Shown here piece by piece: positions 55,617 through 63,085 of a stretch of 64,000 nucleotides of DNA. A model generated the notes under the pieces. It was not told where the DNA came from and ran no database searches. It was given only the letters and a program-made list of their open reading frames with translations. Numbering within the stretch: position 1 is the first letter of the stretch; the number at the start of each line of letters is the position of its first letter. Source of the DNA: Chromobacterium piscinae (GTDB taxonomy: Bacteria; Pseudomonadota; Gammaproteobacteria; Burkholderiales; Chromobacteriaceae); contig NZ_JAJOHV010000018.1 of NCBI RefSeq assembly GCF_021129175.1, forward strand, positions 1 to 64,000, written 5' to 3'. The position numbers and the translations under genes are program-made.

Positions 55617-57497
55617 ATGTTTGAAAAGCTGTTAGCCTTCTCCCGCCACAACAAGATGGCGATGCTGGCGCTGATGGACGCGCTGCTGCTGCCGCTGGCG
55701 CTGTGGAGCGCTGTGTTCCTGCGCCTGGGCGGCTATTGGGACCCCAAGCTTAACCTGCACCTGTGGATCTTCATCGTGCCGCCCTTGTGGGCGATCCCGA
55801 TCTTCATCAAGCTGGGCCTGTACCGCGCGGTGCTGAAGTATCTGGACGACAAAATCATCTACACGGTGTTCAGTGGTGTCACGCTGTCGGTGCTGGTGCT
55901 GCAGGGCATGATACAGATGTTCCATATCTGGGCGATGCCGCGCACGTCGGTGATCATCTTTTGGGTGTTCGCGATGGCCTATATCGGCGGCAGCCGCTTC
56001 CTGCTGCGCGGGCTGGTGCGGCGCATCGACGCCACCGAAGCGCCGCGCGATCCTGTGATCATCTACGGCGCCGGCCAGGCCGGCCTGCAACTGATGCTGG
56101 CCTTGCAGGCCGGCCGCGAATACCGGCCGATGGCCTTCGTCGACGACAACTCTGATTTGCACCGCCGCACCTACCGCGGCGTGGCGGTGCATGCGCCCGA
56201 GGAATTGCCGGCGCTGATCAAGGACACCCAGGCCAAGTGCATCCTGCTGGCGATGCCGTCGGTGGGACGCGGCCGCCAGCGCGAGGTGCTGGAGTCGCTG
56301 GAAAAGCTGCGGGTGCCGATCAAGCGGCTGCCCGGCATGGCGGATCTGGTGTCCGGCGAGGCGCGGGTGGAGGAGCTGAAGGAGGTCGATATCGAGGACC
56401 TGCTGGGCCGCGAGCCGGTGCCGCCCAAGGCCGAGCTGTTGGCGCGCAATATCCGCGACAAGGTGGTGATGGTCACCGGCGCCGGCGGCTCCATCGGCTC
56501 CGAGCTGGCGCGCCAAATCGTCAAGAACCGCCCGGCGCGCATCGTGCTGTTCGAGCTGTCTGAGTTCGCGCTGTACAGCATAGACCAGGAGCTGGCTCAG
56601 ATCGCGCCGCGGATTCCGCGCACGCCGCTGCTGGGCTCGGTCACCGATTATGCGCGGCTGACCCAGGCGATGCGCGCGTTCCAGGTGGAAACCGTCTACC
56701 ACGCGGCCGCTTACAAGCACGTGCCGATGGTGGAGCACAATCCGGTGGCCGGCATCGTCAACAACGCTTTCGGCACTGACACCACCGCCCGCGCGGCGGA
56801 AGACTGCGGCGTCGACACCTTCGTGCTGATCTCCACCGACAAGGCGGTGCGCCCCACCAATGTGATGGGCGCCACCAAGCGTCTGGCCGAACTGACGCTG
56901 CAGACCCGCCACGCCCGCGGCAGCCGCACCCGCTTCGTGATGGTGCGCTTCGGCAATGTGCTGGGCAGCTCCGGCTCCGTGGTGCCGTTGTTCCGCCGCC
57001 AGATCAAGGCCGGCGGCCCGATCACGCTGACCCACGCCGACATCACCCGTTACTTCATGACCATACCGGAAGCGGCGCAGCTGGTGATCCAGGCCGGCGC
57101 GATGGGCGACGGCGGCGACGTGTTCGTGCTGGACATGGGCGAGCCGGTGAAGATCATCGAACTGGCGCGGCGCATGGTCCACCTATCCGGGCTGGAGGTG
57201 AAGGACGAGAGCCAGCCGGGCGGCGACATCGAGATCCGCGTCACCGGCCTGCGTCCGGGCGAGAAACTTTACGAAGAGCTGCTGATCGGCGACAACGTGC
57301 AGCCTACCGATCACGCCCGCATCATGCGCGCGCAGGAATACCATCTGGCCGAAGACGAGATGGCATCGCTGCTGGCGCGCCTGTCCGATGCCTGCAACCG
57401 GTTGGACGCGCCGTCGGCGTTCGCGCTGATGCGGGAGGCGGTGCATGAGTTTCAAGCCGCCGAGGCCACTCAGGACTGGGTGACGCTGCAGGGCTGA
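55617..57497 (+). CDS. UDP-N-acetylglucosamine 4,6-dehydratase (PglF/WbpM type)
   Basis: A 626-residue membrane enzyme. Four N-terminal membrane segments (to about residue 135) precede a CoA-binding-like domain (IIYGAGQAGLQLMLAL) and the SDR catalytic domain (VTGAGGSIGSELARQI). The usual Tyr of YxxxK is replaced by Met417 (Met417-xxx-Lys421 in NVMGATKR), a hallmark of PglF/WbpM. It makes UDP-2-acetamido-2,6-dideoxy-4-keto-hexose. The ATG at 55617 has AAAGA at better distance than the one at 55611, which overlaps the GNAT stop. Confidence 0.93.
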   Translation: MFEKLLAFSRHNKMAMLALMDALLLPLALWSAVFLRLGGYWDPKLNLHLWIFIVPPLWAIPIFIKLGLYRAVLKYLDDKIIYTVFSGVTLSVLVLQGMIQMFHIWAMPRTSVIIFWVFAMAYIGGSRFLLRGLVRRIDATEAPRDPVIIYGAGQAGLQLMLALQAGREYRPMAFVDDNSDLHRRTYRGVAVHAPEELPALIKDTQAKCILLAMPSVGRGRQREVLESLEKLRVPIKRLPGMADLVSGEARVEELKEVDIEDLLGREPVPPKAELLARNIRDKVVMVTGAGGSIGSELARQIVKNRPARIVLFELSEFALYSIDQELAQIAPRIPRTPLLGSVTDYARLTQAMRAFQVETVYHAAAYKHVPMVEHNPVAGIVNNAFGTDTTARAAEDCGVDTFVLISTDKAVRPTNVMGATKRLAELTLQTRHARGSRTRFVMVRFGNVLGSSGSVVPLFRRQIKAGGPITLTHADITRYFMTIPEAAQLVIQAGAMGDGGDVFVLDMGEPVKIIELARRMVHLSGLEVKDESQPGGDIEIRVTGLRPGEKLYEELLIGDNVQPTDHARIMRAQEYHLAEDEMASLLARLSDACNRLDAPSAFALMREAVHEFQAAEATQDWVTLQG

Positions 57498-57517
57498 CGA
57501 TTTCCCATTCCCGCAAT

Positions 57518-57549
57518 CAACGGCTGCAAGCTACCATTTGCAGCCGTTG
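57518..57549. terminator. Hairpin ending the glycan cluster
   Basis: A perfect 12-bp stem, CAACGGCTGCAA (57518-57529) with TTGCAGCCGTTG (57538-57549), lies 20 bases beyond the dehydratase stop and overlaps the last codons of the convergent - strand gene. The following TCTTTATCC is only a weak T-tract, so termination may be partial or bidirectional. Confidence 0.6.
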
Positions 57550-58079
57550 TCTTTATCCAGCGCGTCTTTCAACAGCATCGGCGCGGCCAGCAGGCCTAGG
57601 CCGGCGTAGGCATTCTTGCAATCGGCGCGCTCCGCCCGGTCGATGCCGCGCGCGAGACGGGCTTTCTCCGGGTTTTCCGGCAGCGGCTTGGCGTCCGGGT
57701 TCTCCGGCGTGAACTGCCGTACCTGCTGGCGCAAGCCTTCCAGCGTCACCCGGGCTTCGCTCTTGCCGGCGCTGGCCGCCGCCTTGCCTGGGAGGCCGCG
57801 CGCGGATGCAGGCGCGGCGCGCGAGGAGGATGCGCTGCGGCGCGGTTCTGCTGGAACGGGGGGCCGCGTTTGCGCTTGGCGTTCCGACGCCGGAGCCGGC
57901 AGCAGGCGGGCGTGGATGGCCTGGATGCTTATCTTGAGCGGCGGCGCAGGGGCCGGCTGCGGCGTGGAGCGCATCGCGGGCAACGCCAGCAGGGCGAGCA
58001 GATGCAGGCCGGCGCTGGCGGCGAAGGCCAACGCGCGGCCGGACCAGCGGGCAGGCGGGGGAGAGAGGACGGCGTTCAT
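57531..58079 (-). CDS. Proline-rich single-pass membrane protein, TonB-like N-terminus
   Basis: A 182-residue protein: cytoplasmic N-terminus, one membrane segment (ALAFAASAGLHLLALLALPA, about residues 15-34), a proline/alanine-rich linker (QPAPAPP, RPPVPAEPRR) and a C-terminal segment with two cysteines (RADCKNAYAG ... NGCKW). The layout is that of TonB/TolA-type periplasm-spanning proteins, but no TonB C-terminal domain is recognised. The start at 58079 is chosen for the membrane segment; upstream codons are less plausible. It is divergent from the LysR gene. Confidence 0.7.
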   Translation of the reverse strand: MNAVLSPPPARWSGRALAFAASAGLHLLALLALPAMRSTPQPAPAPPLKISIQAIHARLLPAPASERQAQTRPPVPAEPRRSASSSRAAPASARGLPGKAAASAGKSEARVTLEGLRQQVRQFTPENPDAKPLPENPEKARLARGIDRAERADCKNAYAGLGLLAAPMLLKDALDKDNGCKW

Positions 58080-58211
58080 TTCGGCGTGGCGGAGGGCTGC
58101 GTCATCGGCAAGACGGTTGTCATGGAAAGAATAGTCCGATGATAGAGCGCCGTCGCGCCGGAAAGTGCCGCGCCGGTGTAACATCGGGCATCCCGCATCT
58201 GGACCCCCGCG

Positions 58212-59120
58212 ATGGAAACCCGCTGGCTGGAAGACTTCCTGGTATTGGCCGACACCGGCAGCTTCACCCGCTCCGCCGAGCTGCGCCACCTGACGCAGCC
58301 GGCGTTTTCACGCCGCATTCGCGCGCTGGAGAGCTGGCTGGGCGCGGACCTGATAGACCGCACCACCTATCCCACCAAGCTCACCGCCGCCGGCAAGCTG
58401 CTGCGGGTGCAGGCGGTGCCGCTGCTGGCCCAGCTCAACACCACCCGCACCATGCTGCGCGGCCTGCAGCCCTTGCCGCAGGGCACGCTGGAATTCGCGG
58501 TGCCGCACACGCTGTCGTTCTCCTATTTTCCCAAGTGGCTGACCGAGGTCGAGGCCGGCTTCGGCAAGTTGTCCTGCCGGCTGCAGGCCAGCAATGTGCA
58601 TGATGCGGTGCTGGCCTTCGTCGAAGGCGGTAGCGATCTGCTGATGTGCTACCACCACCCCAAACAGCCGGTGGAGCTGCACGACGCGCGCTACGGTGGC
58701 CTGCGGCTGGGCGTAGAGCGGCTGCGGCCCTACGCGGCGGCCGATGGCGGCGCGGCGCGCTACGCGCTGCCCGGCTCCGCCGACGCGCCGCTGCCTTTCC
58801 TCGGCTACGCCAGCAACGCCTATTTCCGGCTGATGAGCGACTTGCTGTTGGTCGGCGGCCCCGAGCCGGCGCATCTGTCGCTGCGCTACGAAACCGATAT
58901 GGCCGAAGGGCTGAAGCAGATGGCGCTGGCCGGCCACGGCCTGGCCTTCCTGCCGGAGAGTTCGGTGGCGGCGGAGCGCGAGGCCGGCCGGCTGGCGGCC
59001 GCCGGAAGCGACGAATGGAGCGTGGAGATGGAAGTCAGACTGTATTGCGACCACCGCCGCGGCCGCGCGGCGCTGGAGGACTTGTGGGATTACCTTGCCG
59101 AGCGTTACCCGGAAGTCTAA
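58212..59120 (+). CDS. LysR-family regulator, HypT/YjiE-like
   Basis: A 302-residue LysR protein: METRWLEDFLVLADTGSFTR, LTQPAFSRRIRALESWLGAD in the HTH, then the substrate-binding domain (LEFAVPHTLSFSYFPKWL). This N-terminus resembles HypT, the hypochlorite-responsive regulator of E. coli, and related betaproteobacterial regulators. Its TAA stop is also the 3-bp target site of the MITE-like element at 59121. It precedes aspA, with the repeats between. Confidence 0.88.
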   Translation: METRWLEDFLVLADTGSFTRSAELRHLTQPAFSRRIRALESWLGADLIDRTTYPTKLTAAGKLLRVQAVPLLAQLNTTRTMLRGLQPLPQGTLEFAVPHTLSFSYFPKWLTEVEAGFGKLSCRLQASNVHDAVLAFVEGGSDLLMCYHHPKQPVELHDARYGGLRLGVERLRPYAAADGGAARYALPGSADAPLPFLGYASNAYFRLMSDLLLVGGPEPAHLSLRYETDMAEGLKQMALAGHGLAFLPESSVAAEREAGRLAAAGSDEWSVEMEVRLYCDHRRGRAALEDLWDYLAERYPEV

Positions 59121-59231
59121 GAGTGGCTAACAAAATTCCTGATGCGGCGTTGCGCCGACTTGTCGTACTCAAGTACTGCCTGCGTCGGCGCGCCTTGCCT
59201 CAGCCGTGAAACTGATTTTTGTTAGCCGCTC
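59121..59231. mobile_element. MITE-like palindromic element 1
   Basis: A 111-bp element with terminal inverted repeats GAGTGGCTAACAAAATTC (59121-59138) and the complement of GAGCGGCTAACAAAAATC (59214-59231), 16 of 18 matching. TAA flanks it on both sides (59118-59120 and 59232-59234). The interior folds further (GCGCCGAC ... GTCGGCGC). It encodes nothing. Size, repeats and 3-bp duplication fit a non-autonomous element moved by an IS5-family type of transposase; no transposase is in the window. Confidence 0.75.
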
Positions 59232-59234
59232 TAA

Positions 59235-59363
59235 GAACCTGTTCAAAGTCTGCTGGGCGTCGGCGATACTGCGTTGAAAACCGCTTCAGAATGCTCAGTG
59301 CCGTATGTACACTCCGCTTCTTCAGCTGTTTTCGCCTTGTCTCGCTAGCCTTTGAACAGGCTC
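59235..59363. mobile_element. MITE-like palindromic element 2
   Basis: A 129-bp element with ends GAACCTGTTCAAAG (59235-59248) and the complement of GAGCCTGTTCAAAG (59350-59363), 13 of 14 matching, flanked by TAA at 59232-59234 and 59364-59366. It has no coding capacity. It differs from element 1 in sequence but shares the terminal GA and the TAA target, and directly abuts it with a shared TAA. Confidence 0.72.
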
Positions 59364-59366
59364 TAA

Positions 59367-59515
59367 GGCAAGCCGCGCCGGACAAGGCTGGCGCAGGGTT
59401 ATGCATTTCTTGCATGACCCCATCGCCATTCGGAATTGGCCAAGCTTCCGGGGCGGGCATACAGTGCGGGGCATTCTAGGCCGCGCATGGCGGCCGCCCT
59501 GAGGAGACCCTCCAG
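59367..59515 (+). promoter_or_regulatory. Upstream region of aspA
   Basis: 149 bases between the second repeat element and aspA. No convincing promoter boxes were found (TTGGCC...TACAGT is the nearest, with an 18-base gap). A GAGGAG ribosome-binding site lies about 12 bases before the ATG. Confidence 0.4.
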
Positions 59516-60919
59516 ATGTCCACCCGTATCGAACACGACCTGCTCGGCAACCGCGACGTGCCGGCCGACGCCTACTGGGGCGTGCACACGCTGCGCGCCA
59601 TCGAGAATTTCCCGATCACCGGCCAGACCATCGCCGGCTACGGCGACCTGATCCGCGCGCTGGCCTGCATCAAGCAGGCCGCCGCCCAGGCCAACCGCGA
59701 CCTCGGCATCCTCGATCCCAAGCTGGCCCAGGCCATCGTCGACGCTTGCGAGGAGATCCGCGCCGGCAAGCTGCACGACCAGTTCGTCGTCGACGTGATC
59801 CAGGGCGGGGCGGGCACCTCCACCAATATGAACGCCAACGAGGTGATCGCCAACCGTGCGCTGGAGCTGCTGGGCCACGCCAAGGGCGAGTACCAATATC
59901 TGCACCCGAACGAGCACGTCAACCTGTGCCAGAGCACCAACGACGTCTACCCGACCGCGCTGCGCCTGGCCGCCTTCTGGGGCGTGCTCAAGCTGGTGTC
60001 GCGGATGGAAACGCTGCGCAAGGCCTTCGAGGACAAGGCCGAGGAGTTCAAGGACATCCTGAAGATGGGCCGCACCCAGCTGCAGGACGCGGTGCCGATG
60101 ACGCTGGGACAGGAGTTCCAGACCTATGCCGTGATGCTGGGCGAGGACGAGCAGCGGCTGAAGGAAGCCAGCGCCCTGATGCTGGAGATCAACCTCGGCG
60201 CCACCGCCATCGGCACCGGCATCACCGCCCATCCGGACTACGCCCGGCTGGTGTGCCTGCATCTGTCCGAGCTGATCGGCAGCCAACTGATCACCGCGCC
60301 CAACCTGATCGAAGCCACCCAGGATTGCGGCGCCTTCGTCCAGCTGTCCGGCGTGATCAAGCGCGCGGCGGTCAAGCTGTCCAAGACCTGCAACGACCTG
60401 CGCCTGCTGTCGTCCGGCCCGCGCGCAGGCTTCGGCGAGATCAATCTGCCGGCGCGCCAGGCCGGCTCGTCCATCATGCCGGGCAAGGTCAACCCGGTGA
60501 TTCCGGAAGTGGTGAGCCAGGTGGCGTATGAAGTCATCGGCAACGACGTCACCATCACCATGGCGGCCGAGGCCGGCCAGCTGCAGCTGAACGCCTTCGA
60601 GCCTGTGATCGCCTACAGCCTGTTCCGCAGCGCCGGCCACCTGGCCAACGCCTGCGACACGCTGACCGAGCACTGCGTCAAGGGCATCACCGCCAACCGC
60701 GAGCGGCTGCGCCTGAGCGTGGAAAGCTCGATCGGCCTGGTGACCGCGCTGAACCCGGTGATCGGCTACGAGGCCGCCACCCGCGTCGCCGCCGAGGCGC
60801 ACGCCAACGGCAGCAGCGTGGCCGAGGTGGTGCTGGCCCACGGCCTGCTCACCCGCGAACAGCTGGACGACATCCTGCAGCCGGACATGCTGACCCGGCC
60901 GCGCTGGGTGACGCTGTAA
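59516..60919 (+). CDS. aspA: Aspartate ammonia-lyase
   Basis: AspA (467 residues; 478 in E. coli) interconverts L-aspartate with fumarate and ammonia. It belongs to the fumarase/aspartase family; the signature GSSIMPGKVNP (residues 317-327) holds the catalytic serine loop. LLGNRDVPADAYWGVHTLRA and DVIQGGAGTSTNMNANEV identify it as aspartase rather than class II fumarase. It has its own terminator and follows a LysR gene across the repeat elements. Confidence 0.93.
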   Translation: MSTRIEHDLLGNRDVPADAYWGVHTLRAIENFPITGQTIAGYGDLIRALACIKQAAAQANRDLGILDPKLAQAIVDACEEIRAGKLHDQFVVDVIQGGAGTSTNMNANEVIANRALELLGHAKGEYQYLHPNEHVNLCQSTNDVYPTALRLAAFWGVLKLVSRMETLRKAFEDKAEEFKDILKMGRTQLQDAVPMTLGQEFQTYAVMLGEDEQRLKEASALMLEINLGATAIGTGITAHPDYARLVCLHLSELIGSQLITAPNLIEATQDCGAFVQLSGVIKRAAVKLSKTCNDLRLLSSGPRAGFGEINLPARQAGSSIMPGKVNPVIPEVVSQVAYEVIGNDVTITMAAEAGQLQLNAFEPVIAYSLFRSAGHLANACDTLTEHCVKGITANRERLRLSVESSIGLVTALNPVIGYEAATRVAAEAHANGSSVAEVVLAHGLLTREQLDDILQPDMLTRPRWVTL

Positions 60920-60952
60920 ACGATTTCCCATCCTTTGTTCGACTCGTGCTTG

Positions 60953-60978
60953 CCGGCGCCGCGCGCGCCGGTTTTTTT
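60953..60978 (+). terminator. Intrinsic terminator after aspA
   Basis: CCGGCGC (60953-60959) pairs with GCGCCGG (60965-60971) around a 5-base loop, followed by seven T. It lies 34 bases after the aspA stop. Confidence 0.85.
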
Positions 60979-61030
60979 ATGCGCGTCGCAAGCGGCTGGC
61001 GGCGGCGTTCCGATGCAGGTATAACGTTTA

Positions 61031-61045
61031 TTGTGCACCGCACAA
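61031..61045. promoter_or_regulatory. Palindrome TTGTGC-ACC-GCACAA
   Basis: A perfect 6-bp inverted repeat with a 3-base spacer lies 13 bases upstream of the small ORF at 61059, between a TATAAC-like box and the ribosome-binding site. It is well placed to be an operator or, if transcribed, a small hairpin. Confidence 0.4.
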
Positions 61046-61058
61046 AATGGAGCGAGCG

Positions 61059-61421
61059 ATGAATCATCCCGCCTGGTGGTGGAGTATCGAGTTGCCTGCC
61101 CGGACATGGTCCTGCCTGCTGGACGACTGGCGTTGCCAGCAGCGCTTCTGGCGTTCCAGCTTGTTCCACGGCGTCCGCGTCTGCCTCAGTCCGGCGCCGT
61201 TGCCGGACAAGCTGGCGCGCCTGGCCAGGCGAAGCTGCGCCGACGGCATTACGCTGTGCTACGACAGTTGTCCGTCGAGGTTCGAGCTGCTCGAGCAGCT
61301 CTGCCGGCACTGGCCGAGGCGGGGAGGCGAGCGCGAGCCATGGCGGGATTGTCTGCGGCGCAGCCAGCGCGCAGTGCAGCAAGGCTTGTTGCGATTGGGA
61401 CACGAGTGGTCGCGGCTGTAG
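61059..61421 (+). CDS. Small Trp/Cys/Arg-rich protein of unknown function
   Basis: A 120-residue ORF, MNHPAWWWSIELPARTWSCL to the end LGHEWSRL, with GGAG 7 bases before the ATG. It has seven cysteines and many tryptophans and arginines; no membrane segment or family was recognised. A second + strand frame overlaps the same region (61031-61438), so the reading frame is not certain. Codon bias could decide. Confidence 0.45.
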   Translation: MNHPAWWWSIELPARTWSCLLDDWRCQQRFWRSSLFHGVRVCLSPAPLPDKLARLARRSCADGITLCYDSCPSRFELLEQLCRHWPRRGGEREPWRDCLRRSQRAVQQGLLRLGHEWSRL

Positions 61422-61696
61422 CATTCTCTGTTTCCTGATCTTCTGCCGCGGGCTTGGTTTGAACGATGCATCATCGACATTTCATTCGCCGCCGCATGAG
61501 CCCGGACTTCGCGCTTCGCTTGGTTTTGAATGGCTTGGATGGTTCTGTTGTTTTAGCGCTGCGTTTTAGTCATTTTTATGCCATTGTAGTTTTATGGGCT
61601 GTGCATTAATCTAACCGACTAATCAGAACAGTCGGGCAGATTCAGCCACTGCGCGGCGCATTGCAATCGAGATGGCTGGCTAATCCAAGGAATGTC
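61422..61696 (+). other. AT-rich intergenic region
   Basis: 275 bases with lower GC content than the rest of the window and no gene. It contains an inverted repeat CCGACT/AGTCGG around 61615-61635 and ends with the AAGGA ribosome-binding site of the next gene. It may hold the promoter of the secreted protein; no strong boxes were assigned. Confidence 0.5.
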
Positions 61697-62695
61697 ATGC
61701 GTTCAATCCTATCAATCGCCATTCTGCTTGCCGCTGGCAGCGCGCAAGCGGACTGGACTCCCAGAGTCATTTCGGATCAGTTCGTCACTACGCTCAATTA
61801 CGGCGGCGGCGCGCTCAGCTACCGGGAGGATGCCAGCAAGGGCGGCCCGGTCTGGCAGGCGGTGTCGGAACTGATGAAGACGCCGAATATCCTGCAACAA
61901 GGACTGAATGGGCGGGTGGCGCAGCTGGTGTCGCAGAACGGCGCCACTTTTCTGAGCGGGACGGTCAGCGGCAACGCGCAGGTGACGATACGTCCGGATG
62001 CCAGCGGCGTGGCCTACATCAGCCTGTCCGGACTCAACTACCAAGTGCGCAACCGGTACTCCGGCCGCAAGCTCGGGGTTATCAACTACAGCTGCACCAA
62101 TACCCTGACGCTGAGCAATATGGTCCTCACCGCTCAGTACGGCACTGCCGACGGCAGCATGGCCGCAGGCAAGGCCGGCATGACCGCGACGACGTCCTCC
62201 TCCACCGATTGCGATTCGAACCTGAGCTGGATTCTGCCGGTGGTCGGCGATGTATTGATCAACAAGGCTGAAGGCAAGATCGACAGCGCGATCCAGAGCG
62301 GCGTGCAGGCCAGCTTGGCGCAGGTGAAGGATGCGCTGCTGTACAAGCCCGGCCAGAACCTGCTGAGTGGGCTGAACAAGCTGGTTCCCGCCGACAAGGT
62401 GGTTTCCCTGCCGGATGGGAGGACTTTCCCGGTCGGGCGCTATGTGCAAGACAACTTCCGCTACTTGCTGGGCAATAGCCAGATCACCCTGCGGCTGGGC
62501 AATTATCTGCAGGTGCAGCCGGTCAATCAGGATCCAGGCATGTATTCCAACGCGGCAAGCGAACTCTTGAGTCTCAACCTGTCGTCCCCCGCCTTTGCCT
62601 TGGGACTGAAGGTCAATGAGGAGCAGGCGCTGAGCTGGAGCTGGAATTCGCAGTGCGATCCGCGCCATCCTGAAACGGTGTGCCAAGAGCCCTGA
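61697..62695 (+). CDS. Secreted protein of unknown function
   Basis: A 332-residue protein with a clear signal peptide (MRSILSIAILLAAGSAQA, cleavage after residue 18). The mature part is rich in Ser, Thr, Gly and Asn (VRNRYSGRKLGVINYSCTNT; three to five cysteines that could form disulfides) and looks beta-rich. AAGGA lies about 5 bases before the ATG. No domain was recognised. It is a lone gene in an AT-rich surrounding and may be laterally acquired, which the sequence does not prove. Confidence 0.75.
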   Translation: MRSILSIAILLAAGSAQADWTPRVISDQFVTTLNYGGGALSYREDASKGGPVWQAVSELMKTPNILQQGLNGRVAQLVSQNGATFLSGTVSGNAQVTIRPDASGVAYISLSGLNYQVRNRYSGRKLGVINYSCTNTLTLSNMVLTAQYGTADGSMAAGKAGMTATTSSSTDCDSNLSWILPVVGDVLINKAEGKIDSAIQSGVQASLAQVKDALLYKPGQNLLSGLNKLVPADKVVSLPDGRTFPVGRYVQDNFRYLLGNSQITLRLGNYLQVQPVNQDPGMYSNAASELLSLNLSSPAFALGLKVNEEQALSWSWNSQCDPRHPETVCQEP

Positions 62696-62774
62696 TCCGG
62701 CGTCGCGGCGGTCGTCTGCGATGCCGGCGGCCGCGCTCTCCATGCCATAATCGCTTTTTTACCCGGATGTGACG

Positions 62775-63014
62775 ATGGCCACCCAATTCCTCCTCAGCGA
62801 GCAGCAGCTGCAACAGCTGGCGCCGCAATTGCAGCAATACCTGTCCGACCAGCTGGGGCTGGAGGTCGGCAGTTTCGACGCCCGCTTCCTGCTGGATTTC
62901 CTGGCTGACAAGATGGGACGGGACATTTACAACAAGGCCTTGCAGGATGCCCAGACCGCGCTGGCGGCGCGGATGGAAACCCTGCAGGCGGCGATCTGGG
63001 AACTGGAACGTTAG
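62775..63014 (+). CDS. DUF2164 family protein
   Basis: A 79-residue protein matching the DUF2164 pattern: LSEQQLQQLAPQLQQYLSDQ, then LGLEVGSFDARFLLDFLADK and IYNKALQDAQTALAARMETL. The family is of unknown function and lacks membrane segments. The ATG at 62775 is preferred to an in-frame GTG two codons upstream. The next gene follows after 71 bases. Confidence 0.8.
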   Translation: MATQFLLSEQQLQQLAPQLQQYLSDQLGLEVGSFDARFLLDFLADKMGRDIYNKALQDAQTALAARMETLQAAIWELER

Positions 63015-63085
63015 CCCGGGGCTGCCCGCGGCGGCGGCATTGAGGTTACAATCGCTTATCCCTTTCCTTTTAACTTGCGGTGCCG

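Noticed and set aside
59121-59363. Treating 59121-59363 as a single attenuator or terminator for aspA
   Set aside because: Each half has its own terminal inverted repeats and TAA flanks, and neither has a T-tract, so two mobile-type repeats explain the structure better.
59399-60931. Long - strand open frame opposite aspA
   Set aside because: aspA is complete with its signature motif; the antisense translation has no family features.
61031-61438. Alternative + strand frame over the small orphan ORF
   Set aside because: It lacks a ribosome-binding site and begins inside the palindrome; the 61059 frame has GGAG at good distance. Neither is certain.
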